Program-made: the position numbers and the translations under genes
Source: JAJECS01 sp965219705
GTDB lineage: Bacteria > Chloroflexota > UBA11872
Direction of reading: 5' to 3'
Assembly: GCA_965219705.1 (NCBI GenBank)
Contig: OZ244789.1
Location: 1,612,001-1,676,000, forward strand
Length of the DNA: 64,000 nt
In this document: positions 1 to 8,972 of the stretch, piece after piece
Position numbering within the stretch: position 1 is the first letter of the stretch
How the letters are laid out: each line of letters opens with the position of its first letter
The notes under the pieces: model-generated
What the model saw: the letters and a program-made list of their open reading frames with translations, nothing else
Database searches by the model: none
What the model was told of the DNA's origin: nothing

Positions 1-983
1 AGCAGGGCGCGCTCGCGCGCGTCGGCGGCCACGCGAACCTGGCGTGCGCCGTGCTCGGCGAAGACGCCGCGGATCGCCGCTTCCTGCGGCTCCAGCTCCG
101 CCGCCACGCCTTCGAGCTCAATGAGCAGCACAGCGGCCGAATCGGTTGGCAGCCTGGCTGCCGGCACGTACTGGGCGATGGCGCCGAGTGAGATTTGGTC
201 CATCATCTCCATGGCGGCGGGGACGATGCCCGCGGCGATGATGCCGGAGACCGCCGCACTGGAGGCCGCGATCTCGGCGAAGGAAGCCAGCATGGTGCGG
301 ACCTGGGCGGGCGTGCGGACGAGGCGGACGGTGGCCTTGGTGGCGATGCCGAGGGTGCCCTCGCTGCCGCAGAAGAGGCCCGCGAGGTCGTAGCCGGGCT
401 GATCCAGCGCCGCGCCCCCGGCGGTGACGATGCGGCCGTCCAGGGTGACGAACTCGACCCCCAGCACGTGGTTGGCGGTCACCCCGTGGAGCAGGGTGTG
501 GGGACCGCCGGCGTTGGTGGCGATGTTGCCCCCGATCGTGCAGGCCGCTTGGCTTGACGGGTCGGGGGCGTAATGAAACCCGTAGTGCGTGGTGTGGGCG
601 CTGAGGTCGGCGTTGACGACGCCGGCGCCCACGACGGCCCGCTGGTTGCGGTAGTCCACCTCGAGGATGCGGTTCATGCGGGAGGTGCTGACGACGATGC
701 CGCCGCAGGCGGCGATGGCGCCGCCGCTCAGCCCGGTCCCCGCGCCGCGACCGATGATTGGGACGCCGAGCTCGTGAGCGATGCGCACCACGGCCTGCAC
801 CTCGGCAGCGTCTTGCGGGAAGACGACGGCGTCGGGGAGCCCGCGCTCGACCGACCCGTCGTAGGCGTAGATCGCCAACTCGTCGGGTTCGGTCATGACC
901 CAGGCGTCGCCGATGGCGCGGCGCAGAGCGCCCGCAAGGGCGATTTTGCCGACGCTGAAGGTGGGGGCGGCGACGGTGGCCAT
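1..983 (-). CDS. FAD-linked oxidase (GlcD-like), C-terminus cut by the window edge
   Basis: FAD-dependent oxidase of the glycolate oxidase GlcD / D-lactate dehydrogenase family. The start is ATG at 983 (MATVAAPTFSVGKIALAG), chosen over an ORF in another frame. About 327 residues are visible and the frame is still open at base 1, so the protein is truncated. The PCMH-type FAD-binding region is clear: VVFPQDAAEVQAVVRIA, then GRGAGTGLSGGA (pyrophosphate loop), then IGGNIATNAGG, then LFCGSEGTLGIATKATVRL. This is the GlcD order, and the C-terminal substrate domain begins near residue 230. Such enzymes oxidise 2-hydroxy acids. The substrate cannot be told from sequence. The HD-domain gene diverges from it with about 150 bp between them. 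Confidence 0.85.
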   Translation of the reverse strand, partial: MATVAAPTFSVGKIALAGALRRAIGDAWVMTEPDELAIYAYDGSVERGLPDAVVFPQDAAEVQAVVRIAHELGVPIIGRGAGTGLSGGAIAACGGIVVSTSRMNRILEVDYRNQRAVVGAGVVNADLSAHTTHYGFHYAPDPSSQAACTIGGNIATNAGGPHTLLHGVTANHVLGVEFVTLDGRIVTAGGAALDQPGYDLAGLFCGSEGTLGIATKATVRLVRTPAQVRTMLASFAEIAASSAAVSGIIAAGIVPAAMEMMDQISLGAIAQYVPAARLPTDSAAVLLIELEGVAAELEPQEAAIRGVFAEHGARQVRVAADARERAL

Positions 984-1134
984 GGTGCACCTACGCTACG
1001 ACGGCATGTGGGCGGACGCAATGCGAGGGGAAGGTCGGCCCGAAAACCGGCGGTCGTCAGCATGCCCGGGAGGCGCTGGGTGAAGCCGATATCCTGGCGC
1101 GGACGCTGGACCGGCTTGAGGCGAACTGCTCGCA

Positions 1135-2577
1135 ATGGCCACGATCATTCACGACAACGTGCTGGGGCCGATCGAGCTCGAGGCGCCCTTGCTGGCGCTG
1201 GTGGACCATCCGGCGATGCAGCGACTGCGCCGGCTCGAGCAGCTGGGCACCGCGTCGCTCGTATTCCCTGGCGCGCGGCATACGCGCTTGGCCCACTCGA
1301 TCGGGGCGCAGGAAATCATGCGCCGCGTGTGGCGGCGGCTGGAGGCCACGGAGCCGCCGCCGGGGATCGATCTCGCCGCCGAGGGCCGGCTGCTCCGCGC
1401 GGCGGCGCTGCTGCACGATCTGGGGCACTATCCCCTGTCGCATGTCGTCGAGCCGATTGCGGCGCGGCTGCACCAGCTCACCACTGCCGCTGCGGACCCT
1501 GGATTGGATCCGGCCTGCGAGGTGGACTGGCTGCAACTCGCGGCAACGGCCGCCTCAAGCCAGGCCCCACCGTCCGAGATGCATCACGAGCATCTGGCCG
1601 CCGAGATCATTAGACGCGATCCCGGGCTGGGCCGCCGAATCGACGCCTATGTGGGGCGGCCCAACGGCTCAGCCGAGGTTCGGGCGCTCCTGCAGAACCG
1701 CGCCGACCGGCGCTATCGACGGCAACTCATCGCCTCACACTTCGACGTTGACCGCCTCGACTATCTGCTGCGCGACGCGCACAACACCGGCGTGCGCTAC
1801 GGCGGGGTCGAGCTCGAGCACCTGATCCGCCGCATGCGGCTCGGGACCGACGGCGCGGGTGACCACGTGGTGTACGTCGAGACGCGAGGCCAGCCGGCGC
1901 TCGAGCACTACTTACTGGCCCGCCGCTTCATGTACAGCCAAGTGATCTTTCACAAGACCGTCACGGCGTTTTCCGTGCTCGTCGCGGCCTTCTGGCTGTC
2001 GTTGGCGGTGCGCGACGGAGCGCCCTTCACTTCGCAGGCAGGCCTCTATCGAGCCCTCGACGACGGCACGTTCCGCCGCTTCGACGATCACTGGATCTGG
2101 AATGAAGCGGCGCGCCGCGCCGATCCGGCGGGGCGCGGGCTGACCGCGCGCATCGCGTCGGCCTTGATCGACCGGCAGCCGCCGTTGCTGGCGTGGGAGC
2201 AGCGCGCTCGCGGTGGGCAGATGCAGCCGGGCCTTTTGGGAGCCTTCAACGCCGCTAGGCGCGCCATCGCGGCCGCCGCGCAGCTGGAGGTTGGGGAGAT
2301 CTTCTTCACGGATCAGGTGGTCACGGGCGTGTCGGGCGGCGATGCGGGTCTGGGAGCCGGTGAACCGCCGCTGGTAGGCGACCCAGGCGGGGAGCTGCGA
2401 CCGATTACCGAGGCGCCGGGCTCGGCGCTCCAGGGCGTGGCTGGGCAGCCCGAGCGCCTCGCCCGGCTCTACGTCTTGCGCTCGGGCGATGCGACCGCGG
2501 ATGCCGCGCGGCGGCGGCGGGTGCGCGAGGCCTTCCTGGCCCACGTCGACGCCTCCGGAGAGTCGACGAGAAGCTAG
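1135..2577 (+). CDS. HD superfamily phosphohydrolase (SAMHD1/dNTPase-like)
   Basis: 480-aa HD-domain metal-dependent phosphohydrolase. The first 220 residues carry the pattern of deoxynucleotide triphosphohydrolase-like proteins: MQRLRRLEQLG, then HTRLAHSIGA (first His), then LLHDLGHYPLSH, with the HD pair at residues 94-95, and later IASHFDVDRLDYLLRDAHNTGV. The last motif is typical of the SAMHD1/YwfO branch. Activity on dNTPs or related phosphoesters is a family-based inference. The C-terminal third is less conserved. The start is ATG at 1135. The stop overlaps the stop of the convergent Nudix gene by 4 nt. Confidence 0.85.
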   Translation: MATIIHDNVLGPIELEAPLLALVDHPAMQRLRRLEQLGTASLVFPGARHTRLAHSIGAQEIMRRVWRRLEATEPPPGIDLAAEGRLLRAAALLHDLGHYPLSHVVEPIAARLHQLTTAAADPGLDPACEVDWLQLAATAASSQAPPSEMHHEHLAAEIIRRDPGLGRRIDAYVGRPNGSAEVRALLQNRADRRYRRQLIASHFDVDRLDYLLRDAHNTGVRYGGVELEHLIRRMRLGTDGAGDHVVYVETRGQPALEHYLLARRFMYSQVIFHKTVTAFSVLVAAFWLSLAVRDGAPFTSQAGLYRALDDGTFRRFDDHWIWNEAARRADPAGRGLTARIASALIDRQPPLLAWEQRARGGQMQPGLLGAFNAARRAIAAAAQLEVGEIFFTDQVVTGVSGGDAGLGAGEPPLVGDPGGELRPITEAPGSALQGVAGQPERLARLYVLRSGDATADAARRRRVREAFLAHVDASGESTRS

Positions 2578-3002
2578 CGACCGGTACCGCGCAGACGCGC
2601 GATCGCGTCGTGAAGGGCGTCGCGATGGTCGAAGGCGATCTCGTCCGGCAGCCGGTCGACGGGAAACCAGCGTGCATCGGCGGCGTCGTCGCCGGCGGTG
2701 ACGGCGGGCGGAGCAGGCAGCCGGGCGCCGAACACGATCCCGATGATGCGTCCGCGGGGATCGCGGTCCGGGTGGCCGTAGGCGCCGATATGCACCAGCG
2801 AGTCGATGATGATGCCGGTCTCTTCCCGCAGCTCGCGCCGCGCCGCGTCGGGCAAGTCTTCGTGGGGCTCGACGAACCCGCCCGGAATGGCCCACCCCGG
2901 CGGAGGGGTGCCGCGGCGCACCAAGAGCACGCGATCGCCGTCGGGAAACGGCGCGATCACCACGGCGTCGGCGCCAACGGGATAGCGAGGTGGCGGGGGC
3001 AC
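2574..3002 (-). CDS. Nudix hydrolase
   Basis: 142-aa Nudix enzyme that hydrolyses nucleoside-diphosphate-linked compounds. The Nudix box is complete: GGFVEPHEDLPDAARRELRE continuing into ETGI, matching Gx5Ex7REUxEExGU. The DRDPRGRIIGIVFGARL segment resembles the ADP-ribose/NADH pyrophosphatase-like branch, but the substrate is unassigned. The start is GTG at 3002, 4 nt after the stop of the DedA-type gene, so the two are probably co-transcribed. The 3' end overlaps the convergent HD gene. Confidence 0.85.
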   Translation of the reverse strand: MPPPPRYPVGADAVVIAPFPDGDRVLLVRRGTPPPGWAIPGGFVEPHEDLPDAARRELREETGIIIDSLVHIGAYGHPDRDPRGRIIGIVFGARLPAPPAVTAGDDAADARWFPVDRLPDEIAFDHRDALHDAIARLRGTGR

Positions 3003-3006
3003 CGGG

Positions 3007-3615
3007 CTACTCGGCCGCGCCGGACGCCGGGCGGCGCTGCCGGGTGACGACGCGCAGCACCACGGCTCCCACGATCAGCAGCGCAATGAAGGCCAGGGCC
3101 AGCCAGTCGAAGTACTCGTCGATCGCAGCCTCGATGGGGTCGCCGAACAGGGTGATCAACCCGCCCACCAGAAAGAACCTGCCGGCACGCCCGATCAGCG
3201 AGGCAAGCAGGAAGCGCTTGAAGTCCAGTCGGAACGCGCCGGCGCCGATCGCAAAGACCTTGTAGGGGATGGGAGTGAAGGCGGCGATGGAGACGGCCCA
3301 GACGTCGCGCCGCTGGAACTGGTTCTCGACGTAGAGGATGCGGTCCTCCGCGAACAGCCGATTCAGAATCGGCCGCCCGCCGCGCCGCCCGATCCAGTAG
3401 CCGAGCATCGCGCCGGTGAGCGAGCCGATGGTGGCGAGGGCGGAAAAGCCGAAGGTAAACGGCAGATTGCCCACCATCAGGGCGATCATCAGTCCGTCGG
3501 GCGGTATGGGAAAAAAGCTCGACTCCCAGAAGGCCAGCACCAAGAGAGCCAGCGCGCCCCAGGGAGTGTCGGCCCAGTCCAACACCCAATGGCCGAGATC
3601 GGAAATCAGCTGCAT
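3007..3615 (-). CDS. DedA/VTT-domain membrane protein (YqaA-like)
   Basis: 202-aa polytopic inner-membrane protein of the DedA/VTT (SNARE-associated) family, whose members act as lipid scramblases or flippases. The conserved FWESSFFPIPPDGLMIALM motif is near the N-terminus. The central GSLTGAMLGYWIGRRGG and the loop AAFTPIPYKVFAIGAGAF carry the family's re-entrant proline signature. Four to five hydrophobic segments are visible, with a short charged tail RQRRPASGAAE. The start is ATG at 3615. It precedes the Nudix gene by 4 nt. Its lipid substrate is unknown. Confidence 0.85.
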   Translation of the reverse strand: MQLISDLGHWVLDWADTPWGALALLVLAFWESSFFPIPPDGLMIALMVGNLPFTFGFSALATIGSLTGAMLGYWIGRRGGRPILNRLFAEDRILYVENQFQRRDVWAVSIAAFTPIPYKVFAIGAGAFRLDFKRFLLASLIGRAGRFFLVGGLITLFGDPIEAAIDEYFDWLALAFIALLIVGAVVLRVVTRQRRPASGAAE

Positions 3616-3661
3616 CAGTGGCAGGGATGGCGGCGGGGCATGTTACGGCTGATCTCGGTCC

Positions 3662-5164
3662 TTACGACGCGGTGGTGAAGTGGGTCGCAATGGCAAATGG
3701 TTCGCCGTTGCGCAGGCCGACCACGTGCACATGATAGAGGGAGTTCGGGGCCAGCGGGGCGTGCGGGATCAGGGCCACTGCCCGCCGCCAGGCGCTGACC
3801 GAGCGGGTGACGGCAATGGGGGCACCGCCTTCGGCGGTGACCGTCGCGGCGCCCCATTCGACCTCGTCGTCGAGCCCGAAGATCAGCGTGATGGGCGGGC
3901 CGAGCGGGCGAGCGATGCCGGGCGCGGGGTCGGGCCACTCGGCGCCGTCCCAGGTGTGGGGCACGTCAGCCGCCGCGCTGCGCGGCATGACGGACGGCAA
4001 GGGCACGTCGGCGGTGTGGCGCGGAGACAGACCCACGTTGAAGACGGCGGCGCGCGTGCCGTCCGCGGAGGCCCAGCCGTAGCCGATATGGACCGCCGAC
4101 GGGTGCACGAACATGTAGCGGTGGAACACCGTGCCCAAGGCCCACTCGAGCGTGCGGGCAGGCGGCAGGAACCCAAAGGTCTCGTCCACCCATCCCAGCG
4201 GATATCCGGCGGCATCCGCTCGGTCGCCGATGGTGCGCCCGGTGAAGCCGGGCTTCCCGGAAACTTCGGCGTGCAGGCCGCCGGACGCGGGATCGTCGCG
4301 GTTGGTCACGTAGTAGTCGGCATGGGCTTGGGCGGCTTGCATCAGCGAGGCGTGCGCGGTCAGTGGCGGCAGTCCGAGGTCGGCGCGCACTTCGTTAGCT
4401 CGATCCACGACATTGTCGCCCGTGACCGGCGCGGCCGGGCCCTCGTGGCGAGGCTGCAAGGCGGCCTCCGGAAACAACCCTAGGGACTTGGCGAGGTCGC
4501 CGCCGTTGGCGATGGTCACCTCGCCGGTGCGCGCCCACGGTGTGTCGAAGTGCCACAGCTGGATCACGGCCCGCTGGGTACGGATCGCGCTCACGCCGTC
4601 GTAGTGGACCACCTCGGAGGTCGGCAGGCCGAACCAGCGCAAGGGGTCGTCCGGTCCGAAATAGGCGTTGCGCAGTGGCGGGCTGACGTCCAGGAAGGAC
4701 CAGCGGCGGCCGATGACCTCGTTCCAGGACAGGCCCTCTTCGATGAAGGTCTGGTGCGGAGGCACAAGGAGCCGTGCCAGCTCGTCATCGAACCCCGCGC
4801 GGTAGAGCTCGTCGAAGATGTTGATGAACATCACCTCCGAAGTCGCCGGATGCCACTGGAACACGACCTTTTGCATGACTTGGACGGTGAAGCCGAGCCA
4901 CTCGAAGCGCTGGCTGGCGGGGTAGCCGACGACGTGGGGGCCGCCCAACTCCTGGAAGACGGTCCAAAAGGGGATGCCGTCCGCGTCGCTGACGAGGAAG
5001 CCGGCCCCCGCGGGGGCGTCTCCCGCGGCCTGCGTGTAGACACGGCCGTCGGGCACGGCGTAGTCCTCGTCCTGCGCCAGTGCCGGGGAGACCGCGGCCC
5101 AGGCGACGAGACCCAGGGCCACGGCCACGGAACGCCACCAGCGCGCGGCTGTTGCCCGGACCAT
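3662..5164 (-). CDS. Secreted CAP/SCP-domain protein
   Basis: 500-aa exported protein. The N-terminus has a signal peptide (RATAARWWRSVAVALGLVAWAA, then VSPALA-QDED as the likely cleavage site). Residues about 40-240 form a region of PFWTVFQELGGPHVVGYPAS / FTVQVMQKVVFQW type, which I associate with extracellular proteins of Chloroflexota. Residues about 250-380 are a CAP (SCP/PR-1, YkwD-like) domain: VVDRANEVRADLGLPPLTAH, AQAHADYY, GLHAEVSGKPGFTG, then HIGYGWA...FNVGLS. The C-terminus is a beta-rich module. CAP domains are extracellular and of varied function. A TACCAT hexamer lies 6 nt upstream of the ATG, so the mRNA may be leaderless. Confidence 0.8.
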   Translation of the reverse strand: MVRATAARWWRSVAVALGLVAWAAVSPALAQDEDYAVPDGRVYTQAAGDAPAGAGFLVSDADGIPFWTVFQELGGPHVVGYPASQRFEWLGFTVQVMQKVVFQWHPATSEVMFINIFDELYRAGFDDELARLLVPPHQTFIEEGLSWNEVIGRRWSFLDVSPPLRNAYFGPDDPLRWFGLPTSEVVHYDGVSAIRTQRAVIQLWHFDTPWARTGEVTIANGGDLAKSLGLFPEAALQPRHEGPAAPVTGDNVVDRANEVRADLGLPPLTAHASLMQAAQAHADYYVTNRDDPASGGLHAEVSGKPGFTGRTIGDRADAAGYPLGWVDETFGFLPPARTLEWALGTVFHRYMFVHPSAVHIGYGWASADGTRAAVFNVGLSPRHTADVPLPSVMPRSAAADVPHTWDGAEWPDPAPGIARPLGPPITLIFGLDDEVEWGAATVTAEGGAPIAVTRSVSAWRRAVALIPHAPLAPNSLYHVHVVGLRNGEPFAIATHFTTAS

Positions 5165-5223
5165 GCCTCGATGGTAGCGACTGGACCGTTAACGAGGCGT
5201 GCACGGGGCGAGTGGTTGGTAGA

Positions 5224-5241
5224 GGCGGTTCGCGAACCGCC
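5224..5241. repeat. Perfect 18-bp palindrome between CAP gene and yraN
   Basis: GGCGGTTCGCGAACCGCC is a perfect palindrome in the 85-bp gap between the yraN stop and the CAP gene start. It can form a 9-bp arm cruciform or a terminator-like stem for the minus-strand yraN transcript, but no T-run follows on that strand. It may instead be a dispersed repeat. Confidence 0.5.
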
Positions 5242-5249
5242 CTTCCGAG

Positions 5250-5672
5250 CTAGTCCGTGACGGCGTTTTCGATCACGTCTACCGCGTAGCCCCCGTCGGG
5301 CTTGATATCGATGGCGACCACGTCGATGCGCCAGTCGGTTGCGCCCGCGGCCTGGGCATAGCGGCGGCCCAGGGTCACGAGCCGGCGCGCCTTGGCAGAC
5401 GATATGGCGTCCCGCGCCTCGCCGAATGTGCTCGTGCGGCGCGTCTTGACCTCGACCAGGACCACGGTGCCGCCATGGCGCGCCACGAGGTCCACCTCGC
5501 CCCGACCGACGCGTTGGTTGCGTTCGAGCACCACGTACCCACGGCGGCGCAGTTCGCGCGCGGCAAGGTCTTCGCCCCATTGGCCCAGCGCGGCTCGGTC
5601 CTCGACCGGGGCAAGGCGGGGCGCACGGGAGCGGCGCAGCTTGGCGATGACCCAGGCAGCCCAGCTTCGCAC
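5250..5672 (-). CDS. yraN: YraN family endonuclease-like protein (UPF0102)
   Basis: About 140 aa. It has the YraN core: LGQWGEDLAARELRRRGYVV, LERNQRVGRGEVDLVARH, VVLVEVKTRR. The E...D...E-x-K residues form the PD-(D/E)XK nuclease-like site of this family. The biological role is poorly known; these proteins resemble Holliday-junction resolvases. I chose GTG at 5672, 16 nt after the rnhB stop. A longer frame from 5822 would run deep into rnhB with non-conserved sequence. It lies in the order rplS-rnhB-yraN, a common bacterial arrangement. Confidence 0.8.
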   Translation of the reverse strand: MRSWAAWVIAKLRRSRAPRLAPVEDRAALGQWGEDLAARELRRRGYVVLERNQRVGRGEVDLVARHGGTVVLVEVKTRRTSTFGEARDAISSAKARRLVTLGRRYAQAAGATDWRIDVVAIDIKPDGGYAVDVIENAVTD

Positions 5673-5688
5673 GGGGACAGAGGCGAAG

Positions 5689-6324
5689 TTAGGCGGGCGG
5701 CGGGCCGCGCCGGCACGCGGCCATGGGGCGGAAGCTTGCCCGGTGCAGCGGCGACGGTCCCACGGCGGCCAGCGCCCGGCGATGCGCGGCCGTGCCGTAG
5801 CCCTTGTGCCGGCCGAAACCATAGGCGGGGTGGTGGACCCCGAGGCGTCGCATCAGTTCGTCGCGCGCAACCTTGGCACAGACCGAAGCGGCGGCCACGG
5901 CAAGGCAGGTGGCGTCGGCGCGAACGATGGCGTCCTGCTGGTTCGCGTAGCGGCAGTCGGCCGGCAGGGGGAAGGCGTCCACAATCACGTGATCGGGCGG
6001 CACGGGCAGCGCGTCCAGCGCCCGCAGCATGGCCAGGCGCGTGGCTGCGGCGATGCCGATGCGGTCGATCAGCCGCGGGGGAGCGAAGGCCACGCGGGCG
6101 GCAACGGCGGTGGCGTGCACGCGGGCGCTCCAGCGGCGGCGTTCGGCGGCGCTGAGCCGCTTGGAATCCGTGAGGCCCCAGAGCAGCCGACGGTCCTCAT
6201 AGGCGGCCGGCGGGAGGATCACCGCGGCCGCGGCCACCGGTCCGGCCCAGGCGCCGCGGCCAACCTCGTCGACCCCGGCGATGCGCCGCACGCCGCGCCG
6301 CAGCAGCGCAAGCTCGTGTGGCAA
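5689..6324 (-). CDS. rnhB: Ribonuclease HII
   Basis: 211-aa RNase HII, which removes ribonucleotides and RNA from RNA/DNA hybrids. The catalytic start motif is IAGVDEVGRGAWAGPVAAAAV (acidic Asp-Glu pair), followed by LTDSKRLSAAERRRW, VIVDAFPLP (third acidic residue) and SVCAKVARD. The family segment YGFGRHKGYGTAAHRRAL is intact. Length is normal. The start is at 6324, 54 nt after the rplS stop; yraN follows. Confidence 0.93.
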   Translation of the reverse strand: MPHELALLRRGVRRIAGVDEVGRGAWAGPVAAAAVILPPAAYEDRRLLWGLTDSKRLSAAERRRWSARVHATAVAARVAFAPPRLIDRIGIAAATRLAMLRALDALPVPPDHVIVDAFPLPADCRYANQQDAIVRADATCLAVAAASVCAKVARDELMRRLGVHHPAYGFGRHKGYGTAAHRRALAAVGPSPLHRASFRPMAACRRGPPPA

Positions 6325-6378
6325 ATGCTGGATTCGAGGCTGGGCGGCGGTGGGAACCCCACACCCCCTCGGGCGCTG

Positions 6379-6726
6379 TTAGGCGCGCCGTTCCTTCACG
6401 CGGGCGGCGCGACCGACGCGGTCGCGGAGATAGTACAGCTTGGCACGGCGGACCTTGCCCCGGCGCGTTACTTCAATGTCACGGACGATTGGCGAGTGCA
6501 GCAGAAACGTGCGCTCGACGCCAAGGCCGTGGGTCACGCGCCGCACGGTGAAGTTCTCGTTCACGCTGCCGCCGCGCCGGCGGATGACGGTGCCTTCGAA
6601 CACCTGCACGCGCTCGTTATCGCCTTCGCGCACGGTCACGTGTACGCGCACCGTGTCCCCGACCTGGAACACGGGCACTTCGTCCCGCAGCTGGGCGCGC
6701 TCGAAATCGTCGATGAGGCTTGCCAT
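6379..6726 (-). CDS. rplS: 50S ribosomal protein L19
   Basis: 115-aa L19, a large-subunit protein at the interface with 30S. Recognisable segments are FQVGDTVRVHVTVREGDNER, QVFEGTVIRRRGG, NFTVRRVTHGLGVERTFLLHSP and KVRRAKLYYLRDR. ATG start at 6726. In many bacteria rplS ends the rpsP-khpA-rimM-trmD-rplS operon. Here it leads a minus-strand cluster with rnhB and yraN, about 2.2 kb away from and divergent to rpsP. Confidence 0.95.
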   Translation of the reverse strand: MASLIDDFERAQLRDEVPVFQVGDTVRVHVTVREGDNERVQVFEGTVIRRRGGSVNENFTVRRVTHGLGVERTFLLHSPIVRDIEVTRRGKVRRAKLYYLRDRVGRAARVKERRA

Positions 6727-6882
6727 GAGATCGCTACTTGCCGGGGCGCGATTTTCCCCCGGGAAAGGTGAAGCAAGGACCCGCGCCGCGCATCGTAGGC
6801 GCGGGGAATCACCCTACCACAAGGCGACGGGCGCGGCTCGAAAATATGGCGAAAAAACCACCGTGAGCGCCGTTGACGCCCC

Positions 6883-6888
6883 TATACT
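6883..6888 (+). promoter_or_regulatory. Candidate -10 element for the VanW gene
   Basis: TATACT, 30 nt before the ATG at 6919, stands out in GC-rich surroundings. No convincing -35 is visible at the proper spacing. The same TATACTTG string occurs before the FtsH-like gene at 61875. Confidence 0.45.
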
Positions 6889-6918
6889 TGGACTTCCCCA
6901 ATCGAGCTGGGAGCGCGC

Positions 6919-8814
6919 ATGCTCATGACCCGTCGCCGGTTGATTCTCACGGCGGGCGCCGGTGGAATCGGCGCGGCCGCAGCCGCGGCTTCGGGCTGGA
7001 CCGCATTCGTGGCAACGCGCGAGGCAAGGCTCGCGAGCCAGTTTCGCACCGGGGCGGTCGTCGACGGCGAGCCAATGGCCGGCCTGACGTTTGACCAGGC
7101 CGTGGCGCGCGCGCGGGCGCGGTGGGGACCGTATATCGAGAACCCCATCGTGCTGCGGGTCGGCGGGCGCGCTTGGACGCCGAGGGCCGACGAGATCGGC
7201 ATCACGGTGGACTTCATGACGCCGCTTCGCGAGGCCTACGCCTCGCGCCGTGAGGTGGGGTTGGCCGATCAGCTTCTGGGCGCCGCGCCCGCAGGCCCGG
7301 AGCCTGCCCCGCAGCACACGGTCGTCAACTTCGATCCAGCGGTCTTCACGGCGTACGTGGCGCGCATCGCCGACTTGGTGCAGCTCGACCCCGTGGACAG
7401 TGCCATGCGCGTCGAGCAGCAGGCCGGCCGACGGCGCCTGGTCATCGATCCGTCGCGTGAGGGCCGGCGGCTCGCGCCGGCCGACTATGCGGCGGCCGTG
7501 GCCGCCAACTTGCAGCCGCCGACGCGGCTGGTGCTGGACCTGGCGTCCGAATCCATCGCGCCGGCCGTGGCGGAGGATCAGCTGGCGCCAATCGCGGCTG
7601 AGGCGGAGCGGTTGCTCGACGGGCGTATCGGGCTCAACGGCCCGTGGGCGAGCTGGACGGTGCCGCGCGAATCGTTGGTGGCGGAGCTCACGATCGGCGG
7701 GCCGGCCGGCGAGCCGGAAGTCGAAGTGACGCTGGACTATCCGGCCTTCGAGCGTCTGGCGCGGCAGATTGCCGACGAGCTCCGCGTCGCCCCGGTTGCG
7801 CCACGCATCCGCATGAGTGCGAAGGGCAATGTCGTCCCCGAGGGTCAAGGCCGCCCGGGCCACCAGGTCGACGTCGAGGAGCTCTGGACGCGCGTGCAGG
7901 CAGCCTTTGCGGCGCGGGAGCTGGCGGTGGACGTGCCCCTGGTCATTCGCAGACCCGACATCAGCCGGCTCAGTTTCAAGGGATTGCAGTTCGACAACGT
8001 CATCGCCGTCGGCGAGTCGATATTTTCGGGCTCCGAGGACAACCGAATTCACAACATCGACCACGGGTCCCGGCTCCTCGATGGCGCCATCATCGCGCCC
8101 GGCGAGTCGTTCTCCGTCAACGAGACGGTCGGACCGATTACCCTCGACAGCGGGTTCGTGGAGGGGCTGGTCATCGCGCCCACGCGCACGGAGCCGGGCG
8201 TGGGCGGCGGCATCTGCCAGGTGTCGACGACGCTCTTCCGGGCACTGTTCTGGGCCGGGCTGCCGATCGACGAGCGCTGGCAGCATGTCTATCGCGTGGG
8301 GTACTACGAGCTGGGCGAAGGCAACCCGCCCGGATTCGACGCTGCCATCTGGCAGCCGCGCCAGGACTTGCGGGCCACCAACGACACCCCCAACCACCTG
8401 TTGATTCGGCGCGAGTTCGACCCGGTGCGGCAGACCTTGCGCTTCAAGATTCTGGGGGCGCCGCTCGGGCGCCAGGTCACGCTCGATTCGCGGCGCGGCG
8501 CCATTGAGGAGCCGCCGCCGCCCAAGATCGTGGCGAACCCGGAGCTGGCCCCAGGGGAGACCAAGCAAACCGACTCGGCGCGTGACGGCATGCAAGCCAT
8601 CATCTACCGGCATGTGGCGTTTGGGGACCAAATGCTGTTCAAGGATCACTTCGCGTCGCGCTTTCTCGCCTGGCCGGAACGGTGGGAGGTCGGCCCGAAC
8701 GCGGACGGCTCCCTGGACGTGAGCCAGATTCCGGGCTATGTGCCGCCGGAAGGCGAGGCGCCGGCTGAGGACGACGCGCCGGCCGAAGAAGGGGAAACGA
8801 ACGCTTCGGAGTAG
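6919..8814 (+). CDS. VanW family protein with peptidoglycan-binding-like domain
   Basis: 631-aa envelope protein. A Tat-like or hydrophobic N-terminus (MTRRRLILTAGAGGIGAAAAA) anchors or exports it. Residues about 35-340 contain PG_binding_4-type repeats (VDGEPMAGLTFDQAVARARA, ADEIGITVDF). Residues about 355-500 are the VanW domain: DNRIHNIDHGSRLLDGAIIA, PGESFSVNETVGP, GVGGGICQVSTTLFRALFWA, then WQPRQDLRATNDTPNHLLI. The C-terminus is an acidic Glu/Ala/Pro-rich tail. VanW domains occur with vancomycin clusters and in many Gram-positive and Chloroflexota envelopes; their activity is unresolved. SD GGGAG lies 5 nt before the ATG. Confidence 0.85.
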   Translation: MLMTRRRLILTAGAGGIGAAAAAASGWTAFVATREARLASQFRTGAVVDGEPMAGLTFDQAVARARARWGPYIENPIVLRVGGRAWTPRADEIGITVDFMTPLREAYASRREVGLADQLLGAAPAGPEPAPQHTVVNFDPAVFTAYVARIADLVQLDPVDSAMRVEQQAGRRRLVIDPSREGRRLAPADYAAAVAANLQPPTRLVLDLASESIAPAVAEDQLAPIAAEAERLLDGRIGLNGPWASWTVPRESLVAELTIGGPAGEPEVEVTLDYPAFERLARQIADELRVAPVAPRIRMSAKGNVVPEGQGRPGHQVDVEELWTRVQAAFAARELAVDVPLVIRRPDISRLSFKGLQFDNVIAVGESIFSGSEDNRIHNIDHGSRLLDGAIIAPGESFSVNETVGPITLDSGFVEGLVIAPTRTEPGVGGGICQVSTTLFRALFWAGLPIDERWQHVYRVGYYELGEGNPPGFDAAIWQPRQDLRATNDTPNHLLIRREFDPVRQTLRFKILGAPLGRQVTLDSRRGAIEEPPPPKIVANPELAPGETKQTDSARDGMQAIIYRHVAFGDQMLFKDHFASRFLAWPERWEVGPNADGSLDVSQIPGYVPPEGEAPAEDDAPAEEGETNASE

Positions 8815-8972
8815 GCCCGGTTTGTCACCTGGCCGGGCGGCTGCGAGCGACAACGACGGGGCGGCTGACAATCTGGCCCCGCATCGTGGTTGGTGCGGTG
8901 TAGCATAATGACGGCGTGAGGCAGCCTTCCCGGCTGCGCAACCTTCCCCTCGTACGTTTGGAGCACCGTCGC

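Noticed and set aside
6814..8871. 685-aa open frame on the minus strand opposite the VanW gene
   Set aside because: High-GC antisense frame with no recognisable motifs; the plus-strand VanW protein is clearly real. The same applies to the long antisense frames at 59436-61124, 53425-54861 and 10640-12115.
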